Shown in pieces: positions 23,700 to 37,465 of a DNA stretch of 64,000 nt (its first letter is position 1; each line of letters opens with the position of its first letter). A program made the translations under genes and the position numbers. This DNA is from Cycas panzhihuaensis (lineage: Eukaryota; Cycadophyta): assembly GCA_023213395.1 (NCBI GenBank), contig CM041465.1, forward strand, positions 234,367,741 to 234,431,740, given 5' to 3'. A model generated the notes under the pieces. The model was given only the letters and a program-made list of their open reading frames with translations. It ran no database searches and was not told the DNA's origin.

Positions 23700-24888
23700 C
23701 TATTAATTAAATGGGAAAAAGAAATCCATTTTGGATATTTAGGAATTCCAATATTCTGACCTCGTAATAACTCTTAAAAATTATTAATAGAATGGAGAAA
23801 AAACTACAAGACAAAGATAACATTACTAAATTTTAAGACAAAGATTGAGAATCATTAGCAATTATTAGGATGTTCATAATAGATGACATTATGATTCACC
23901 TACAAGTAGTATAAATTATAACAGAAGCTTGGGGAATTTTAAGGGATTTACATGAGCCTACAAATGAAATTAGAATATTATACTTAAGAAATCATTTATA
24001 TGGTTTAATAATGAGTCAAGACTAGTCTAGAATGTTGGACCTCTAAAGATTAAAAGAATCTAGAGATTAACTAGTTGTTATAGCTAAGAATATAGGTGGT
24101 AAATACCTTATTAACATGACCTTGAACATCTTTTATCTTTTATGCATTAACAACTAGTTTAATCTTGGTTGAGAGGATGACCCCACTAACATTTGAATAG
24201 TTATATAGTATGATTTTCTATAAATAATTAAAATTACAAGCGTATCAAGGCAACATCAATGGTGAGCCTTCCTTGAAAGTGAAATCTAAGAAGAACAAAG
24301 GGAAATAATTCAGCCAAGTCTAATCATAACAATCTAAGAAAACCTTACAAATGAACACACAATCATAATGTAAAAATAAATGAAGGCCTATTATGGCTTA
24401 TTCTTACTATGGTAAAAGAGGTCAACTAAAAATTAATTATTAGAAGATGAATCTACCCATAACCTATCTTTAGATAAAGATAAATATGTCAATATGATTT
24501 CCATGATTACTACACTTATGGAGAGGAATTATTTAATATGGTTTACTAAATTTAAAGCCAATAAAGATATTATGTATAGAACAAACTAGTTTACTAATTT
24601 GAGTAGTTATGATGGGACTATTGTATTATATAGCAATAATTAGCATAGAGCTGATGGAAAAAGAATAGTGTTTATACTAAGCAATAGAATCAAGAATTAA
24701 AATATGTTGGATATTCCCTCATTTATTTATTTATTTATTCCATCAATTGAATAACCAAATAAAACTTCAAGATTGAGTTTGATAGGGGTAAGTGTCTTAT
24801 TAAAGAAGTTAGTAATGTAGTTTTTGAAGGTGCCTATGGAAATGGTGCATATAAGTCATCCTTAATACTTAAGTATGGTATTGATATA
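23700..24888 (+). pseudogene. copia-I gag and protease, interrupted by element E
   Basis: The frame reads EAWGILRDLHEPTNEIRIL, ESRD*LVVIAKNIGGKYLIN and related segments that match the plant copia Gag (UBN2-type) pattern. A zinc knuckle near 24400 reads YSYYGKRGQLKINY, with all three Cys as Tyr and His as Gln. Downstream, FTNLSSYDGTIVLYSNN and DGKRIVF resemble the copia protease region after its DSG site. The reading stops where the LTR of element E begins. The expected next domain (pre-integrase) appears in the same orientation after the right LTR of E at the end of the window, so one copia element has been split. Confidence 0.65.
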
Positions 24889-25209
24889 TGTGGCATAGTT
24901 ATCCTAACTGTGGGACCTATTTGCTAGTACATGTAACTATATGACATAATAGTTAGTGCTATACTGTAATATGTGTATGGTTTGCTTACTCTAGCTAATT
25001 ATATTCTTGTATAGAGGTCACTCTTATCTATATAAGGCCTCATAAAAGTAGAGTAAGGTTTATTATGTATTGAGATCTTATATATGAGCATACTATGATA
25101 TGACTTAGGTGTCTATTTAGTGCTCATTTCTATATTTTTTTCTTTCAATTAATAAAAGAGAGTTTGATTGGTTATATTGTTATTTAAATATTATGTCCTT
25201 TGAACTTTA
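24889..25209 (+). repeat. element E 5' LTR (approximate 3' end)
   Basis: Starts TGTGGCATAGTTATCC and aligns with 63505 onward through TCACTCTTATCTATAT and AATAAAAG. The 3' end is set before TAATATAAATAA, which may be a worn TGGTATCAGAGC-type PBS. Confidence 0.65.
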
Positions 25210-25741
25210 TAATATAAATAATTATAGTAAATATTAGGAAAAGACTATCCTAAGTAAAAAAGAAAAATCAGGTGAATATTGGGACATAACTATCTCAAGT
25301 CCATGGCCTAAATTTTACCCTTATATTTTATTTACCTTAGTTTAATGAACATGTCACATGATCATTTTGCATTAGGTTAGCTTTAACTCTAATTTTTGCA
25401 GAAAAATAATATATAAGCACCCTGTGAGTCCTATAGCCTAACTTTTATACCTAATCTTACTTATATCATTTTGACAAGCTCTTTGCACTCATCTTAGTAC
25501 ACTATATGAGGTTATTGTATATTATTTTGTAGGGGAATGGCCTATAGACACCCTGTAAAGGCTTATTTATAATAAGAAAACTAATAATATATAGCCATTC
25601 TCCCCCAACACTCACACCTCCCACCTTTATACATCACTCTCTAATTCTTTAGCTATACTCTATCCATCTAATTTTAACTATCCTTTCCTTTGATAAACCC
25701 TTCTTCTCCCATTATTATCTCCTATTTCTTCTCTTCATACA

Positions 25742-26550
25742 ATGGATCCTACTTGAGCAAATTAACTCTTAACACTAGAGATTCAATATACTACTTTAAA
25801 TGACATCATCATTAAGCTAATGGATGAGATCAGGAAACTTTAGATGTGGATGCCTACTATATTAACATGGAAATCTAATATATCTTCCTTGTCAAACTCA
25901 ACTAGTAATTTGCCAAAACCTCCACCCCCATCACCTCCTCTTTCACCTTTAACACATCATTACCCACTCCATAAAAAGACTATTATTCCCACTTTTAACT
26001 TTAACCTTAATAGGGATACTATACATTATTGGATCAATAAGGTAAAATCTTATTTCAAGCTCAGCCCTATGAACCTTGATAATAAACTCATTTTGCCTTC
26101 CTTGACCTTGAGACAAAGCATATTACTATTTCTATTAGTGGAAATGTGAGAATCCCACCAACCAAATATAGAACTCATTTGTATAGTGCTTCTTTGACCA
26201 ATATGGAGATACTTGGAATGAATCCTTCTTTAGTTAGATTGTCCATCTTGAGTTGACTAACATCAATTAAAATATATATTAAATAATTTTAGGCCATACA
26301 AAATCGAGCTTTTCAACCCTTTGATCAATAGACTCTTATTGATATGTATGTATCTAGCCTTAAGGACCACATCTAAATGTGACTTAAAGTGGTTCCTCTA
26401 ATAACTTTAAGAGCAACTATCTCTATAGTAAAGGAAGTAAAAGTAAACTTTAGAATAGAGTGCCTAAGTCCTCCTCAAATGGATCAAATATTTAACCTAT
26501 ATCTTTAGCAAATAATCTAACAACAATACTAAATAAATCATCTAGTTCCT
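25742..26550 (+). pseudogene. element E gag (N-terminal and capsid part), decayed and truncated
   Basis: ATG 25742 begins MDPT*AN*LLTLEIQYTTL. A Pro-rich linker (PKPPPPSPPLSPL) leads into TIIPTFNFNLNRDTIHYWIN and KSYFKLSPMNLDNKLI, a typical chromovirus-like Gag capsid start. After a frameshift, 26293 onward gives AIQNRAFQPFDQ*TLIDMYV and KEVKVNFRIECLSPP, the later capsid block. Gag would package element RNA. It is cut at 26550 by LTR-B before any zinc knuckle. Confidence 0.75.
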
Positions 26551-29356
26551 TGGATTAGGACAAACTACCTATTACATCTATGAGAGATTGAATCAAATAT
26601 GATGGGTATTAAGGATGGACCTTTCAACCAACCTCTAAGAAGAAGTCTTCTTTACTTATGCACTTAATTGAAGTTGAAGGAGTAAAACCTATTTAAACCT
26701 TAATCTAATTTACATATACAAAATAAAGTCAAATCTAAATCTAGTAAAATAAGAGCATACCAAATAAATTAAACAAAAATAAAATCAAGGCCCCTTTACT
26801 TTGGGGAAAGTAAAAATATCCTTCTAACAAGTAGAATATATATTGGAGGTCCTTACCCCAAAATAAACATCCTAAGTTTATCGTACTACTACCCAAGGAG
26901 CCCACTTAAGAAAGATAAACTATCCTATACCTCTACTTCCACCTAAGTGAAAGTAAGCTACATTGTATTAACTACCATAGATGGACTAAATAATGGCAAG
27001 CCAAATCTACATATAAATATGGTATGTAATTTCAATTTTAATGAAGATAATAATGACCAAACATACATTCAATCAAACACATATATCATGCAAAAGTGAA
27101 TGCAATTCCTTCCCTTTTTTTATGTATTTTTTATTAAAAAAAAAAAAACATGCAAGTAACAAAGTAGACTAAGATCTTCTATTACACTTATATCTATTGT
27201 AATTTCTACTCTTTTATTTCCTTTTTTTAATCTTTTGAATTTACTCAATAGCAAATGAAAAAATGAAAAGAGGAAAGCAATCATAAAAACACAAGCTCTT
27301 GATTCTAAACCTAATTAATAAGTCTCTAACTTTTTCTCTTTTTTTTTGTATAGATGAATAAGAGAGGAGATTCAAACAACAAACCAACCAATCAATGAAA
27401 GAAACAAAGTATTCACTATTTTTTCTCCCTTCTCTTTCCTTTTTGTTTGTTAGCTTATGAAAGTTTAAAGGTTAGAGAAAAGGATTACAAGTACTAGAAA
27501 GAAAGATGAATACCTTATAGTAAGGATGAAGAGTAATGGTTTTACTTTCTTTAATTCTTTCTTACTTTGGAATGTTGCTCATTAATAAAAGGAATGACTG
27601 TGTGGATTTGTAATTATTACTTAAAAGAAAGGATTTTCAAATAACACTTTATAGGCTTATGAAAATTCTAGCAATGATTGTGTTGCATATGAAGAACCTT
27701 AATTGAAGAAACAAAGTAGCTTGGGCCACTCATGACTTATGGAAGAGAGTTGGAGTATTCCTTTTGTTTAAAAGATCCACTCCTCCATATCATTCACCTC
27801 CTCAAAAGATTTTGGCTTGATTTATTTTAACCCATTTTGATGCAACCAAAATTATTGAGAGTTATAAATTACAATATGTAGGATATGTATGAGAATGGTT
27901 GCATAATGAATGACTACAATAAAGAATTAAAATTGGTTCAATTCTTGAAGGTATCCTCCTTATGATTTTAGCAATATGATAAAGGAATAGTAATCTAAAT
28001 TGGTTTGATTTCAAGCCAAATTACTAAAATAAACTAGAAAGAATAAGTAAACTATGCTAAAAATGAAAGAAAAATGACAATGAAAAATCTTTTCAACTCT
28101 TCCTTTAGATGAATTCAAAACAAACTAATTTTAATTTCTAAAAAAAATAATTAAACTACAAAAGAGTTACCTCTAATATGAGAAAAAAGCTTAGTGTTAT
28201 GTGCCTCATATTGATGCTTTACTTTTGTCAAATAAGTTGCCATCAAGCTCTGAGTATCATAAGAATGATGCGTTTAATAGAAAAGGATGTTGTAGGAGAG
28301 AGATATAAATAAGAACCTAGCTAGAACTTTAAAAAGGTGACCCTAATAGGTGAGTGGGAAGATGAGTATGAGAACTAGACAGCAACTAAAGTGAAAGTAG
28401 GCTTCTAATTCCTTTAGCAAAATCAATAATTTTTTAGGAAGATGATCTTCAATCTACCTCTAAGTAGCAATAAAAACACTAGTAACGATTAGCAAAAATT
28501 AGGGAACATTTCATTACATCAAGCATTTCTCCTTTTTTTATGAAAATATATAAGAATTTATAGAAAATCAAAAGGGAAGGAATGAGAAGGAAAATTGTGG
28601 TTTTAGACCATTGTTTTAGTGATTTTCAACAACTAAATCTTAAAATAAAGGAAGGTAAGACAATTACAAGTCAATTAGGGTAGGTGGGACAATGCTAAAT
28701 TTTAAGATTAGGATGGTATGATAACAAAAATCATGAAAATTTAGCATTTTATATCAAAAATTATGGGTATGATAGTAAAAAAATATGACTTTTAACTAAA
28801 AATGTGATCATTCATGTTTTATTTATAAAGTTATATTTTTGGTTTTGCCAAAAATTTGACAAGCTAGAAAAGCCCGAAAAATAGAAATAAGAGGTAATTC
28901 TAATAAAAAATGAGTTACTAGAGGCTCTAAAATTAATAAAAACTTCTATGAGAGGAAAATCACTTTGGGTTGATGCCAAAAATCAATAAAAACATTGAAT
29001 CATACTAAGTAAGAAGCTAACCAAAGAAGGGAAACTTAGAGTAACTTAGAAGCCATGTTGAATAGGAGTTTTAAAATGCAGCATAGTATCAGTCATTAGT
29101 AGATCAAATCATCATCATCATACACAAACAATAAACCAATTAGTATTCTACATTTTAAAATCAAATGATAAGTAATTGAGCATATCTAAATAAGAGACTA
29201 GACCATGAAATGATAAACCAAAAGTAATCTATTAACTAATCATGCTAACTAAATGATATCTATTACACAAGTGGAAGTTATAACTATCGAGTGACTTAAG
29301 AAAACATGCCTAGATATAAACCTAACCATGCCAAAAGGGATAATTATGGTGAAAAA
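26551..29356 (-). repeat. LTR-B: F2 3' LTR (left copy)
   Basis: 2806 bp. Begins TGGATTAGGAC where LTR-C has TGACTTAGGAC, and ends GGTGAAAAA where LTR-A has GGTGAAACA. Aligns with LTR-C throughout at about 80% identity by eye. The minus-strand PPT AAGGGGGTAAA lies directly to its right (about 29358-29370). Confidence 0.75.
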
Positions 29357-29720
29357 TTTACCCCCTTATCACTAGAGGCTCTTTATAATGATATAGAGTA
29401 AGATGATTAATGGTGGAAACCTAACTTTTAGGACTTAAATAGGGTCTAGATTTAGATAGCTTGAGCTTGTTTCTTATGATCAAACATAGGCTTGATTGGA
29501 TGAGAAATGTGTATGGTGTGAAGGTAACAAAAGTTATTCCATTAGAATAAGATAAGGGTGACTTGAGAGCCTTTTATGAAGTCACGTTCAAACTTAATTG
29601 AGCTATTAGATTACCCATCCTATTGATGGGGCTTTAAGAAGAGGGGTGGATATCATGTTTTGGCCTCTTAGCACCTCTTTTCGAAGGTGTGGCTACCATA
29701 GCTTATCCTCATTAGTAGTG
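29357..29720 (-). other. F2 3' noncoding region next to the PPT
   Basis: Starts with the polypyrimidine block ACCCCCTTA (minus-strand PPT). No coding motif. Toward its right end begins the CCATAG...CTCATTAG motif seen many times further on. Confidence 0.45.
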
Positions 29721-29721
29721 C

Positions 29722-30030
29722 TTCAAAGGGAGTGATCGCCATAGTTTTACCTTGTTAGTAACCATCCTATATTTTTAGAGTGAGTGAGACCATGGGGTTT
29801 TAGAGGGAGTGGTCACCATAATTTTACCTCATTAGTGACCATCCCATATCTCTAGAGTGAGTGAGATTATGGTAGGGAGTAATCACCATAGTTTTACTTC
29901 ATTAGTGACCATCCCATATCTCTAGAGTGAGTAAGACCATGGAGTTTTAAAGGGAGTGGTCACCATAGTTTTATCTTATTAGTGACCATCTCATATCTCT
30001 AGTGTGAGTCAGACCATGGGGTTTTAAATG
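29722..30030. repeat. about 75-bp tandem repeat, four copies
   Basis: Four imperfect units, each with CACCATAGTTTTACCTCATT, GTGACCATCCCATATCTCTA, GAGTGAGTGAGACCATGG and GTTTTAAAGGGAG in that order. The second unit is shortened to about 70 bp. The repeat lies in the noncoding part of F2. Confidence 0.85.
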
Positions 30031-32009
30031 GTTTACATCCATCATAAATATGTCATGGGGACTACCATAGTTTAGGCTCTTTACCAGGTGGATTTTTAGA
30101 TCTGTACTTCACCATCATTACAAAGTATTTGATTAGTTTATACTCATTACTAAGTATATAGTTAGTTTATACTCATTACAAAGTGTTACCCCATCTTGAA
30201 AAGCTAAAGTTATAAGTGATGATGTTCCAATATATAAGAAAGTAGAGAGTTAACTTCAATATTTTGACTATATAAGATATGTTAAATGGTGAATGATGAG
30301 AAGTAAGACAATAATGGTAAATCTTGAACATAAAAGGAGTGTGATTGAGGAGAATGAACATGCTAGATGCTAATAAGTTGGAGGACTATAATTTGGGAAT
30401 TAGAAAAAAGATCAATAGGACCATTATGAAATTGTAAGATATATGTTAGGGCTTTTATGACCATAATATCTCATCTTCATTGTTAGTTGATTGAGGTAGG
30501 AACATGCTAGCAAAGTTTAAGACATTTCCTAATTGGTCATGAAGTACCCATGCAATGGAAAACAATCACGAATTACCTCGACTGATCCCATTGGTATGTA
30601 TGCTTAATGCCATGATAAGAGAGGATTAAACTCATACATAAAATGATAGATGTGGGGATGTTGTTGAAATTAACCTATGAGGAAGTGGTTCTTCATACAA
30701 GAGACTTTGTTTTGACTATAAAATGAGAAGGAAATAGGGTCATGGTTAGGTTTTCTCATCATGAGAGTATCACCCTAATCGCACACAAAAGGAAAAGGCT
30801 ACAAACTATTGAATAGGTTTTGATCACAATTTAGACCATGGTTGGCCCAAATATTTAGATTTAATGTTCTTAAATGACACACCCTATTTAACTTGAACTA
30901 TACTAATGCAAGTGGAGATAAAGATGTCATGTGACTTGCTTTGGATAATAAGAGGGTATAGAGTATAAAAGAACTACTTTCTTACTTGAGTTTTTCTCTT
31001 TTAGTTTCTTTTTCTTTTTCTTTTTTTTTTTTGACTCTGCTACTATCTAAATAATTCTATACAATATATTAGACATAGGTCATGGTGAACCAAGTATAAT
31101 TGGACCCACTTTTTGGAATATAATTATTCATTTCTTTAATTATAATTGTCATATAATTTTCACTAAAATACAATGAAGAGAGAGAATGAACAATCTTGGA
31201 TGATTGGTGATTGACCTAATCATAAAAAATCAAAATGTCTTAAACTATAATAGGAATGACCTTCTTAATGGAACCAAGAAGATGAGAGAATGAATCCAAA
31301 TCCTTAAAGATTGAACCATGGGAGCTAATAGAATATCTAAACTAAAGTATCTCTAAGTATAAAGAGATGGTAGTAGAATGAGTAATAAACTTTAGAAGAA
31401 ATAATAAAAAAGATGCTAGGAACTATAATGAAAAGGTAAAGTAAGCAAATGTGAAGAGTCTATAAATCTACCAAGCACACTTGTAAGATCATGAGAGAAA
31501 AAAGTAAGCCAAGATCCAAAATTATAGGTGAAAGTCTAAAATAGAATAGAGTATCGCATGTGATGGAAGACGTTAACTATCTAGGCTTATACTTAACTAC
31601 TTCATTAATAATCTAGGCTGGGGACCAGAGGGAAGAGTGATAGTACTTTAGTCAAAGCAAGTGAAATGAATATTTATGCTTAGCAAATAATTCTTATTTC
31701 TGATAGTGAGATAGTAGCCTTATATGATTGCTAGAAATGATTCACATACAAGGAAGCATCAAGCTTATTTAGGAGTTAAGATGAAGAAGGAGAAGAGCTT
31801 TATCTATATTAAAGAAATGCTTAAAAAGATAGAGAAAGAAGGACTAACCATAGTTTATGCTCATTAGATGGTGTGGATTTTGAAGCCATAGTTTTATCCT
31901 TATTACGAAGGGGAGAGATCCATCACTAGCAATGGATATAAGTACCATAGTTTGGACTCTTTAATAGATATATTTCTAGAGTTGTAGTTTATACTCATTA
32001 TATAATTAT
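30031..32009. other. F2 noncoding region with dispersed CCATAG...CTCATTAG motifs
   Basis: Single copies of the motif occur near 30062, 31850, 31892 and 31945, with shorter TTTATACTCATTA forms near 30140, 30165 and 31988. Poly-T (31020-31032) is present. No open frame with family resemblance on either strand. Confidence 0.45.
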
Positions 32010-32600
32010 ATCCATTGTTACACCAATGAGTATGGCATTCCCTTCCTCAAAGTAATGAGGGATGGGACTTACAAAAGGAAAAGGATTATGCGAAGGTTAA
32101 TCTAAGTTATCTAAAGGTGAATCAAGATGTAAGTACTTGCCAAAACCAAGCCTATAATGATTGAGAGAGAGATTAGGTAAGGCTCTATATAAGTGTTCTA
32201 GAATTGTTTCATCATTCTCAAAATGATTGAGATGAAGGAGACCTCTAAAGATAGAGCCTTGAGGTTGATGGTGGGAATGATGAGGTAAATATGAAGAAAT
32301 TATACTTATAGTAAGGATATGATCCTAACTAGGGAAGATATCTATTATCATATGAATATAAGAAAGTGGATAAAGTTGGTTAGGAAATTCCCAATTTAAT
32401 CATATAATCTAATGAAAACTAGACTTATCATCTATAAAATGATTTATAGGAGGTGATACATAAATGAGATATAGCATAATATCCTATTGAATAGTCTCCT
32501 TAATGGGGAGAGAGGTTGTAGTAATTATCCTAACCTCTCAAATCTCTCTTTTACATGTTAGACTTGGCTTACGTGAGTTATTAAAAGGGGATAGTTCACC
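32010..32600 (-). pseudogene. unidentified decayed ORF of F2
   Basis: From 32600 leftwards one minus-strand frame runs about 195 codons with roughly six stops, all of the TAG/TAA/TGA kind expected from Gln or Arg codons. Readable parts include GELSPFNNSRKPSLTCKREI and ETILEHLYRALPNLSLNHYR. I do not recognise a domain. By position (3' of where F1 interrupts F2) it could be the acidic linker or the region after protease, as in F1 at 41.7-42.3 kb. Confidence 0.35.
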
Positions 32601-32996
32601 TTCTGAAGGAAAGGTTAAAATAAAGCTAAAAAAAGGGTGAGTAAAGTAATACATAACCCAACCATAGCAAATGTAATAAATAAACTAAGAAATTACCTTA
32701 CCAATGGGTATGAGGGAGGAACACCTCATTCCAAATAATGAAAGTTAAGTAAATAACCCTAATTCTTTGAATGAAGGATGCTCTAATATAATCAGGCAAG
32801 TAATCTCTAAGCTAGGATGAAATGCAATTGTGTAGGTCAAGACTAACTCCCAATTCTAATAGAATCATGATAGTATAATAATAGTACCATCATATAAACT
32901 CTTAATCTCCCCTTCCAATAGATAAATGTGAGTTTAAATAGATGAGGATGAGGGTGGGATGGCAAGTTTCTAACCCATAATATGGGTGAAAATAAT

Positions 32997-33264
32997 TGTT
33001 AATGTGTTAGTTGTTTGTTAATCTGCTAGTTAATATTAATGTGGTTTAACTAATCGTGATTATTAAAATGGTGTGAGATATTCGTAGGGTCACAACCCTT
33101 TTTGGGTGACACCTCTTTTATGTGGGTTTTTTCCTAAAAGGGTTTCCCATGTAAGTTCTATATACTATGCATCTATATTCTGTGTACATCTTTATTTGCT
33201 TATTATATATAGTTAAAATTTCTATAGATAGGAATATATATATATGAATTCATGTTCTCTAGCA
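32997..33264 (+). repeat. copia-2 5' LTR with 78-bp internal deletion
   Basis: TGTTAATGTGTTAG...CTCTAGCA. Compared with the 3' LTR it lacks 78 bp after CACCTCTT. The missing piece is bounded by TCTT in the intact copy, so the deletion occurred between short direct repeats. Confidence 0.88.
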
Positions 33265-33276
33265 TAGTATCAAAAC
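33265..33276 (+). other. copia-2 primer-binding site (decayed)
   Basis: TAGTATCAAAAC equals TGGTATCAGAGC with three G-to-A changes; it lies directly after the LTR. Confidence 0.75.
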
Positions 33277-33299
33277 TATATAATCCTACAAAGTTGAAG

Positions 33300-34450
33300 C
33301 CAAAAGTTAGGCAGAGTGGTAAGATCATTGGTTATTAGGTGATGTCATCAAACCCAAGACATGTCTTAAGGATCTATAAACTCTAACAATATGTAAACAT
33401 AGGTATAGTTATTAGTGGTTTCTAAGGTAGTGACAATCATCAATCAATAAATATTAAGGGTCTATTGGAGTCAAAATTTAGGCATGAAGACCACGTTCAT
33501 GGTATAAGTTAGCTTATTAGGGGTCATCCAAAGCTGGTTGATAATTTGTTGCAATGATTAAGGCCACCAGAGCATGTTCTAATGGTGATTTAGAAGTGGT
33601 GATAAAAACCACATATATATACATATAATTCAGTTATTTTCTTAATAAAGCACCATAAATTTAAGTAAAATAATTTTTTTATTATTATCAAACATAGATT
33701 TCTCACCTGAGGATGTGATTAGAGCCCTGATGATAGAGCTGCTCAATTTATGTGTAGAAGATGAGACCAATAACAATTCCTACCCAAATAAAATTACTGA
33801 CTTAAGAAATAAGTTAAAAGAATTAAAGTCAAATTTGATTAATAATATGATATTATTTACAATAATCATGTTAAAGTTACTAGCTACTTTTTCCATTTTT
33901 TAGACCATTTATAGTAGAGATGAGATGATGGAAGTAGAAATCTTTGATGGTATTACAATCCTTATTCTAGAAGAGAATGCTAAGCTAAAACACCATATAA
34001 TGCTTGGAGGTTTCAAATCAAGTTAGCCCTTAGCCAAGAAGACATAAAGTAAAGAGGTCATTTAGGAGTAGAAGTTCACATAGAGGTCTAGGGAAAGTTC
34101 ACATGAGAAGAAGAAATTTAATGGTAAATGTAACTACTATAAAAATAATGGTCATAAGGAAAAGAATAGTCAGTTCAAGAGACATGACAAATGCAAAATA
34201 AGCTAAGATGACAAAGGGAAGATCATTGCTATAGATTACATCAAAATGACAACCTTATCAGCCAAGTCAAATCAGAGAGATTACTAGATTTTAGATTCTA
34301 GAGTGTAAAAGCATCTCTCTTACTAGAAGCATAACCTTGATACAGTTAATAAAACTCATAATTATACAAAAATTGTATATTACTAGTGGAAGGTATAGAC
34401 AAAGTTTCTTTAGCAAGTGGTAAGTTTATAAGCATATATTATGTACCTAA
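33300..34450 (+). pseudogene. copia-2 gag and protease, decayed
   Basis: A broken Gag-like region (open piece 33715-33903) leads to a basic stretch and a knuckle CNYYKNNGHKEKNS near 34130, i.e. CX2CX4HX4C with the second Cys as Tyr and the last as Ser. Around 34290 the frame gives ILDSRV*KHL, corresponding to the copia protease active site W-x-L-D-S-G-A-S-x-H. The first active-site Gly is Arg. Confidence 0.65.
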
Positions 34451-34599
34451 GATACAATTGAATTTACTTTCAGACTAAGAGATCTACAAATAAGGAATGA
34501 ATGTAAAGTTGTATTATGATAGATGCCTAATTAAGAGTCTAAAGTATAATTTCTGTATCACTACTACTGGGAAGGTCTGAGATAACTTTTGGGCATTTG

Positions 34600-35545
34600 A
34601 AAAGTTTTAATCTTAGAAGAAGTCTTATGCCTTTATTGCCAGTGTGGATCATGTGAACAAACTATGGGATGATCACCTAGGATATCTTAATTATAGGAGC
34701 ATTGCACTATTAAAACGGTTGAAGATAGTGGAAGGATTACCATCTATTTCATTCTCAGATAGTATTTGTGAAGGGTGAATGTATGGAAGGCATCTTCACT
34801 ATCCTTTTTCTTGAGACAATAGCTAAAGAGCCAAGGAGAATCTAGAGCTTATACATATGGATATAATGGGTCTTCTCCCAAACCACTCAATATCAAGAAC
34901 TCATTACATCTTAGTATTTATGGATGATTATAACATGAAATCTTGGGTATACTTTGTAACGAAAAATTTAAAGGTATTTGATTACTTTTGTGACTAGAAA
35001 GTGATGATTAAAAATGAAATTGGTAAGATAATTAAGACATTATAAAGTGATAATAACAAGGAATATGACAATCATGCATTTAATCAATTCTTCTAAGATC
35101 ATAGTATAAAATAAAAATTTATAGTGATGTATACCTCATAACAAAATGGAGTTACTAAAAGAAAAACCTATACCATGATGGAAATGGCAAGGTGTATGGT
35201 GCACTCTAAAAACTTACCACTTATGTTTTAGGTAAAGGTTATGACAACTATTATTTATATTTTGAACTAAGTACCCACTCAAGTAGTTCGTAGCATGACA
35301 TTTAAAGAAAAATGGACTAGTTAGAAACCTATCATTAACCATTCAAAAACTTTTAGGTGCATTGGATATACATACATCCTAGATAACACTTATAAGAAGT
35401 TAGATAAAAAAAGTCTAAAGTGTATCTTTGTGGGGTATAATGATCAAAATAAAGCCTATAGACTATGGGATCTATGGGGAAGAAAGATTATGATTAGTCA
35501 AGATATAAAATTTGATGATTCATCAATATATCATGCTAAAAAATC
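34600..35545 (+). pseudogene. copia-2 pre-integrase and integrase, decayed
   Basis: KLWDDHLGYLNYRSIALLKR and VEGLPSISFSDSICEG at 34660-34780 form the GAG-pre-integrase domain with the Cys of its zinc-binding end. IHMDIMGLLPNHS, FMDDYNMKSWVYFVT, QNGVTKRKTYTMMEMARCM and SLKCIFVGYNDQNKAYRLWD follow in order through the integrase core and C-terminal part. The core acidic residues are partly replaced. Confidence 0.75.
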
Positions 35546-35729
35546 ATGAAAAGAGACATTTTACCCCTCATTACTTCCATTCCTAGATTTGTCAAGCAAA
35601 GAGGACAATGAGCTAATCATTAGAATATATGAGGAAGTTGGGCCAAGTGGATCAAGTAATAGTGAGGAGCTACTACATAAAGAAGTACCTCTAGTAATGG
35701 ATCCTTTTATATGACTATAGGAAAGAAAG

Positions 35730-36600
35730 ATGATTGAAGATTATAGAGTGGTGATGCATACCCTTACTAATGAGAGAAGAACAAAAAATCAATATGCTAA
35801 TCAAATTTTGCTAGTATATACCAATAAATCTAGTGATCCTAATTCATATGATGAAGATAAAGGTGATTCATGGTGGAGAGTTATGATAGAGGAAGAGTAT
35901 AGTTTACTTATAATGAATGACATATGGGATTTGGTTCCACTCCCTTTAATGAAGAACCTTATTGGATGTAAGTGGGTTTATAAGACTAAGTTCTACTCTA
36001 ATAGAAAGGTGGAAAAGTACAAGGCTAGCCTTATAACTCAATGGTTCAAACAAAAAGAAGGAATTGATTATAATGAGACATTTACACTAGTCTCTAAGAT
36101 AATAATAGTTTAGTTGATCACTTTCTTAGCAGTTTCTCATGGTTAGGAGTTATACCAAATGGATATCAAGTTTGCATTTATTAATAGAGATCTAAAGGAG
36201 GAGATATACATGTCATAACCTTTGGGATTCATTAAGGAAGGCTCATAACATCTTGTATATTGGTTGAATAAATCACTCTATGGCCTACAAAAGCACCCTG
36301 TGTTTGGTATGAGAAGATGGATGCTAAGTTGAAAGCTAAAGGATTTGTAGTTTTTGATCTTGAGCTGAATTTGTATATGAAAATAAGAAGGACCTTAATA
36401 GTCATTATTGTGGTATATATAGATGATTTAATTATTAGAGGCAATTATAATAAGACTATTGTAGAAGTCAAGTCTAATTTAAGAGATTCCTTTCATATGA
36501 CAAACCTTAGGAGACTTCACTACTTCTTAGATATTCAAATTAGGCAGATACAAGATCAAATTATGTTGTTGTAGTCACAGTTTATTAAGAACCTACTAGA
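35730..36600 (+). pseudogene. copia-2 reverse transcriptase, decayed
   Basis: Open piece 35730-36113 contains EYSLLIMNDIWDLVPLP, GCKWVYKTKF and GIDYNETFTLVSK, the N-terminal half of copia RT. MDIKFAFINRDLKEEIYMS follows near 36160. The catalytic site appears as VYIDDLIIRGN in ORF 36317-36574, then LRRLHYFLDIQI. One frameshift separates the halves. Confidence 0.85.
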
Positions 36601-36689
36601 TAAAGTTGGGATGCAGAATTGTAAACTAGTTGTAACACCATATGTTAAGGATGTAAGATTACAAAAGGATATGGCCAAACCCTCTGTAT

Positions 36690-37345
36690 ATGGAATGAAG
36701 TACTACTAGTTGGTAGGAAGTCTAATCCACTTAACTCATACTAGACTAGATATTACCTATATTATTCGATTGGTTTCCTGATACATGCAAAAACTTTAAG
36801 AGACATATTAGGTTACCACAAAGTAGATTCTAAAGTATCTAAATAGGATAATCAATCTTAGTTTCAAATACTATCGAGGTGAGGAGATAAAGTTGCATGG
36901 TTACATTGATGCTAAGTGGGGAAGAGGCTCTGATCATTAGAAATCCATTACTAGATACATATTTGGTGTTAATAATGGATTTATTTTATGGTAGTTGGAG
37001 AAGTAATAAATGATGGCACTATCTTCTATAGAGGCATAATATCAAGGACTAAATACTAGTGTGAAGGAAGCTATATGGTTGCAAGGTCTCTTAGAAGTTA
37101 TTAGAGTTTCAAATTGACATCTAATTATTTTTGTTGATAATCAGAGTACCATTTATCTATTAAAGAATCTAGAGTTTCATGCACCTATAAAGCACATCAA
37201 AATTTAACACCACTACATCTATGAATATATCAAGTCAGGAAAGCTATAGGTTGACTATTATCTAAGTAAATATTAGCTTGTAGATGCCTTCACCAAAGTG
37301 CTTACTAAAGATCAATTCATAAAGATGCATACCAAATTAAGATTC
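36690..37345 (+). pseudogene. copia-2 RNase H, decayed
   Basis: Reads LVGSLIHLTHTR near 36715, LHGYIDAKWGRGSDH near 36895 (catalytic Asp block), VKEAIWLQGLLEV near 37060 and KHIKI*HHYIYEYI near 37190. These are the usual copia RNase H blocks up to the C-terminus. The polypurine tract follows at 37457-37465. Confidence 0.78.
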
Positions 37346-37465
37346 ATAGATGTTATATTTAAGATAGGATATATCCACAAGGATAAAGAAATAGTAGGAT
37401 AGTCCTAACCTTTATGATAATATAACTACAGGTTGTAGGTTCCCCACATTCACATTAAAGGAGAA

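Noticed and set aside
29722-30030. CRISPR-like repeats
   Set aside because: About 75-bp tandem units with similar sequence throughout; no spacer structure.
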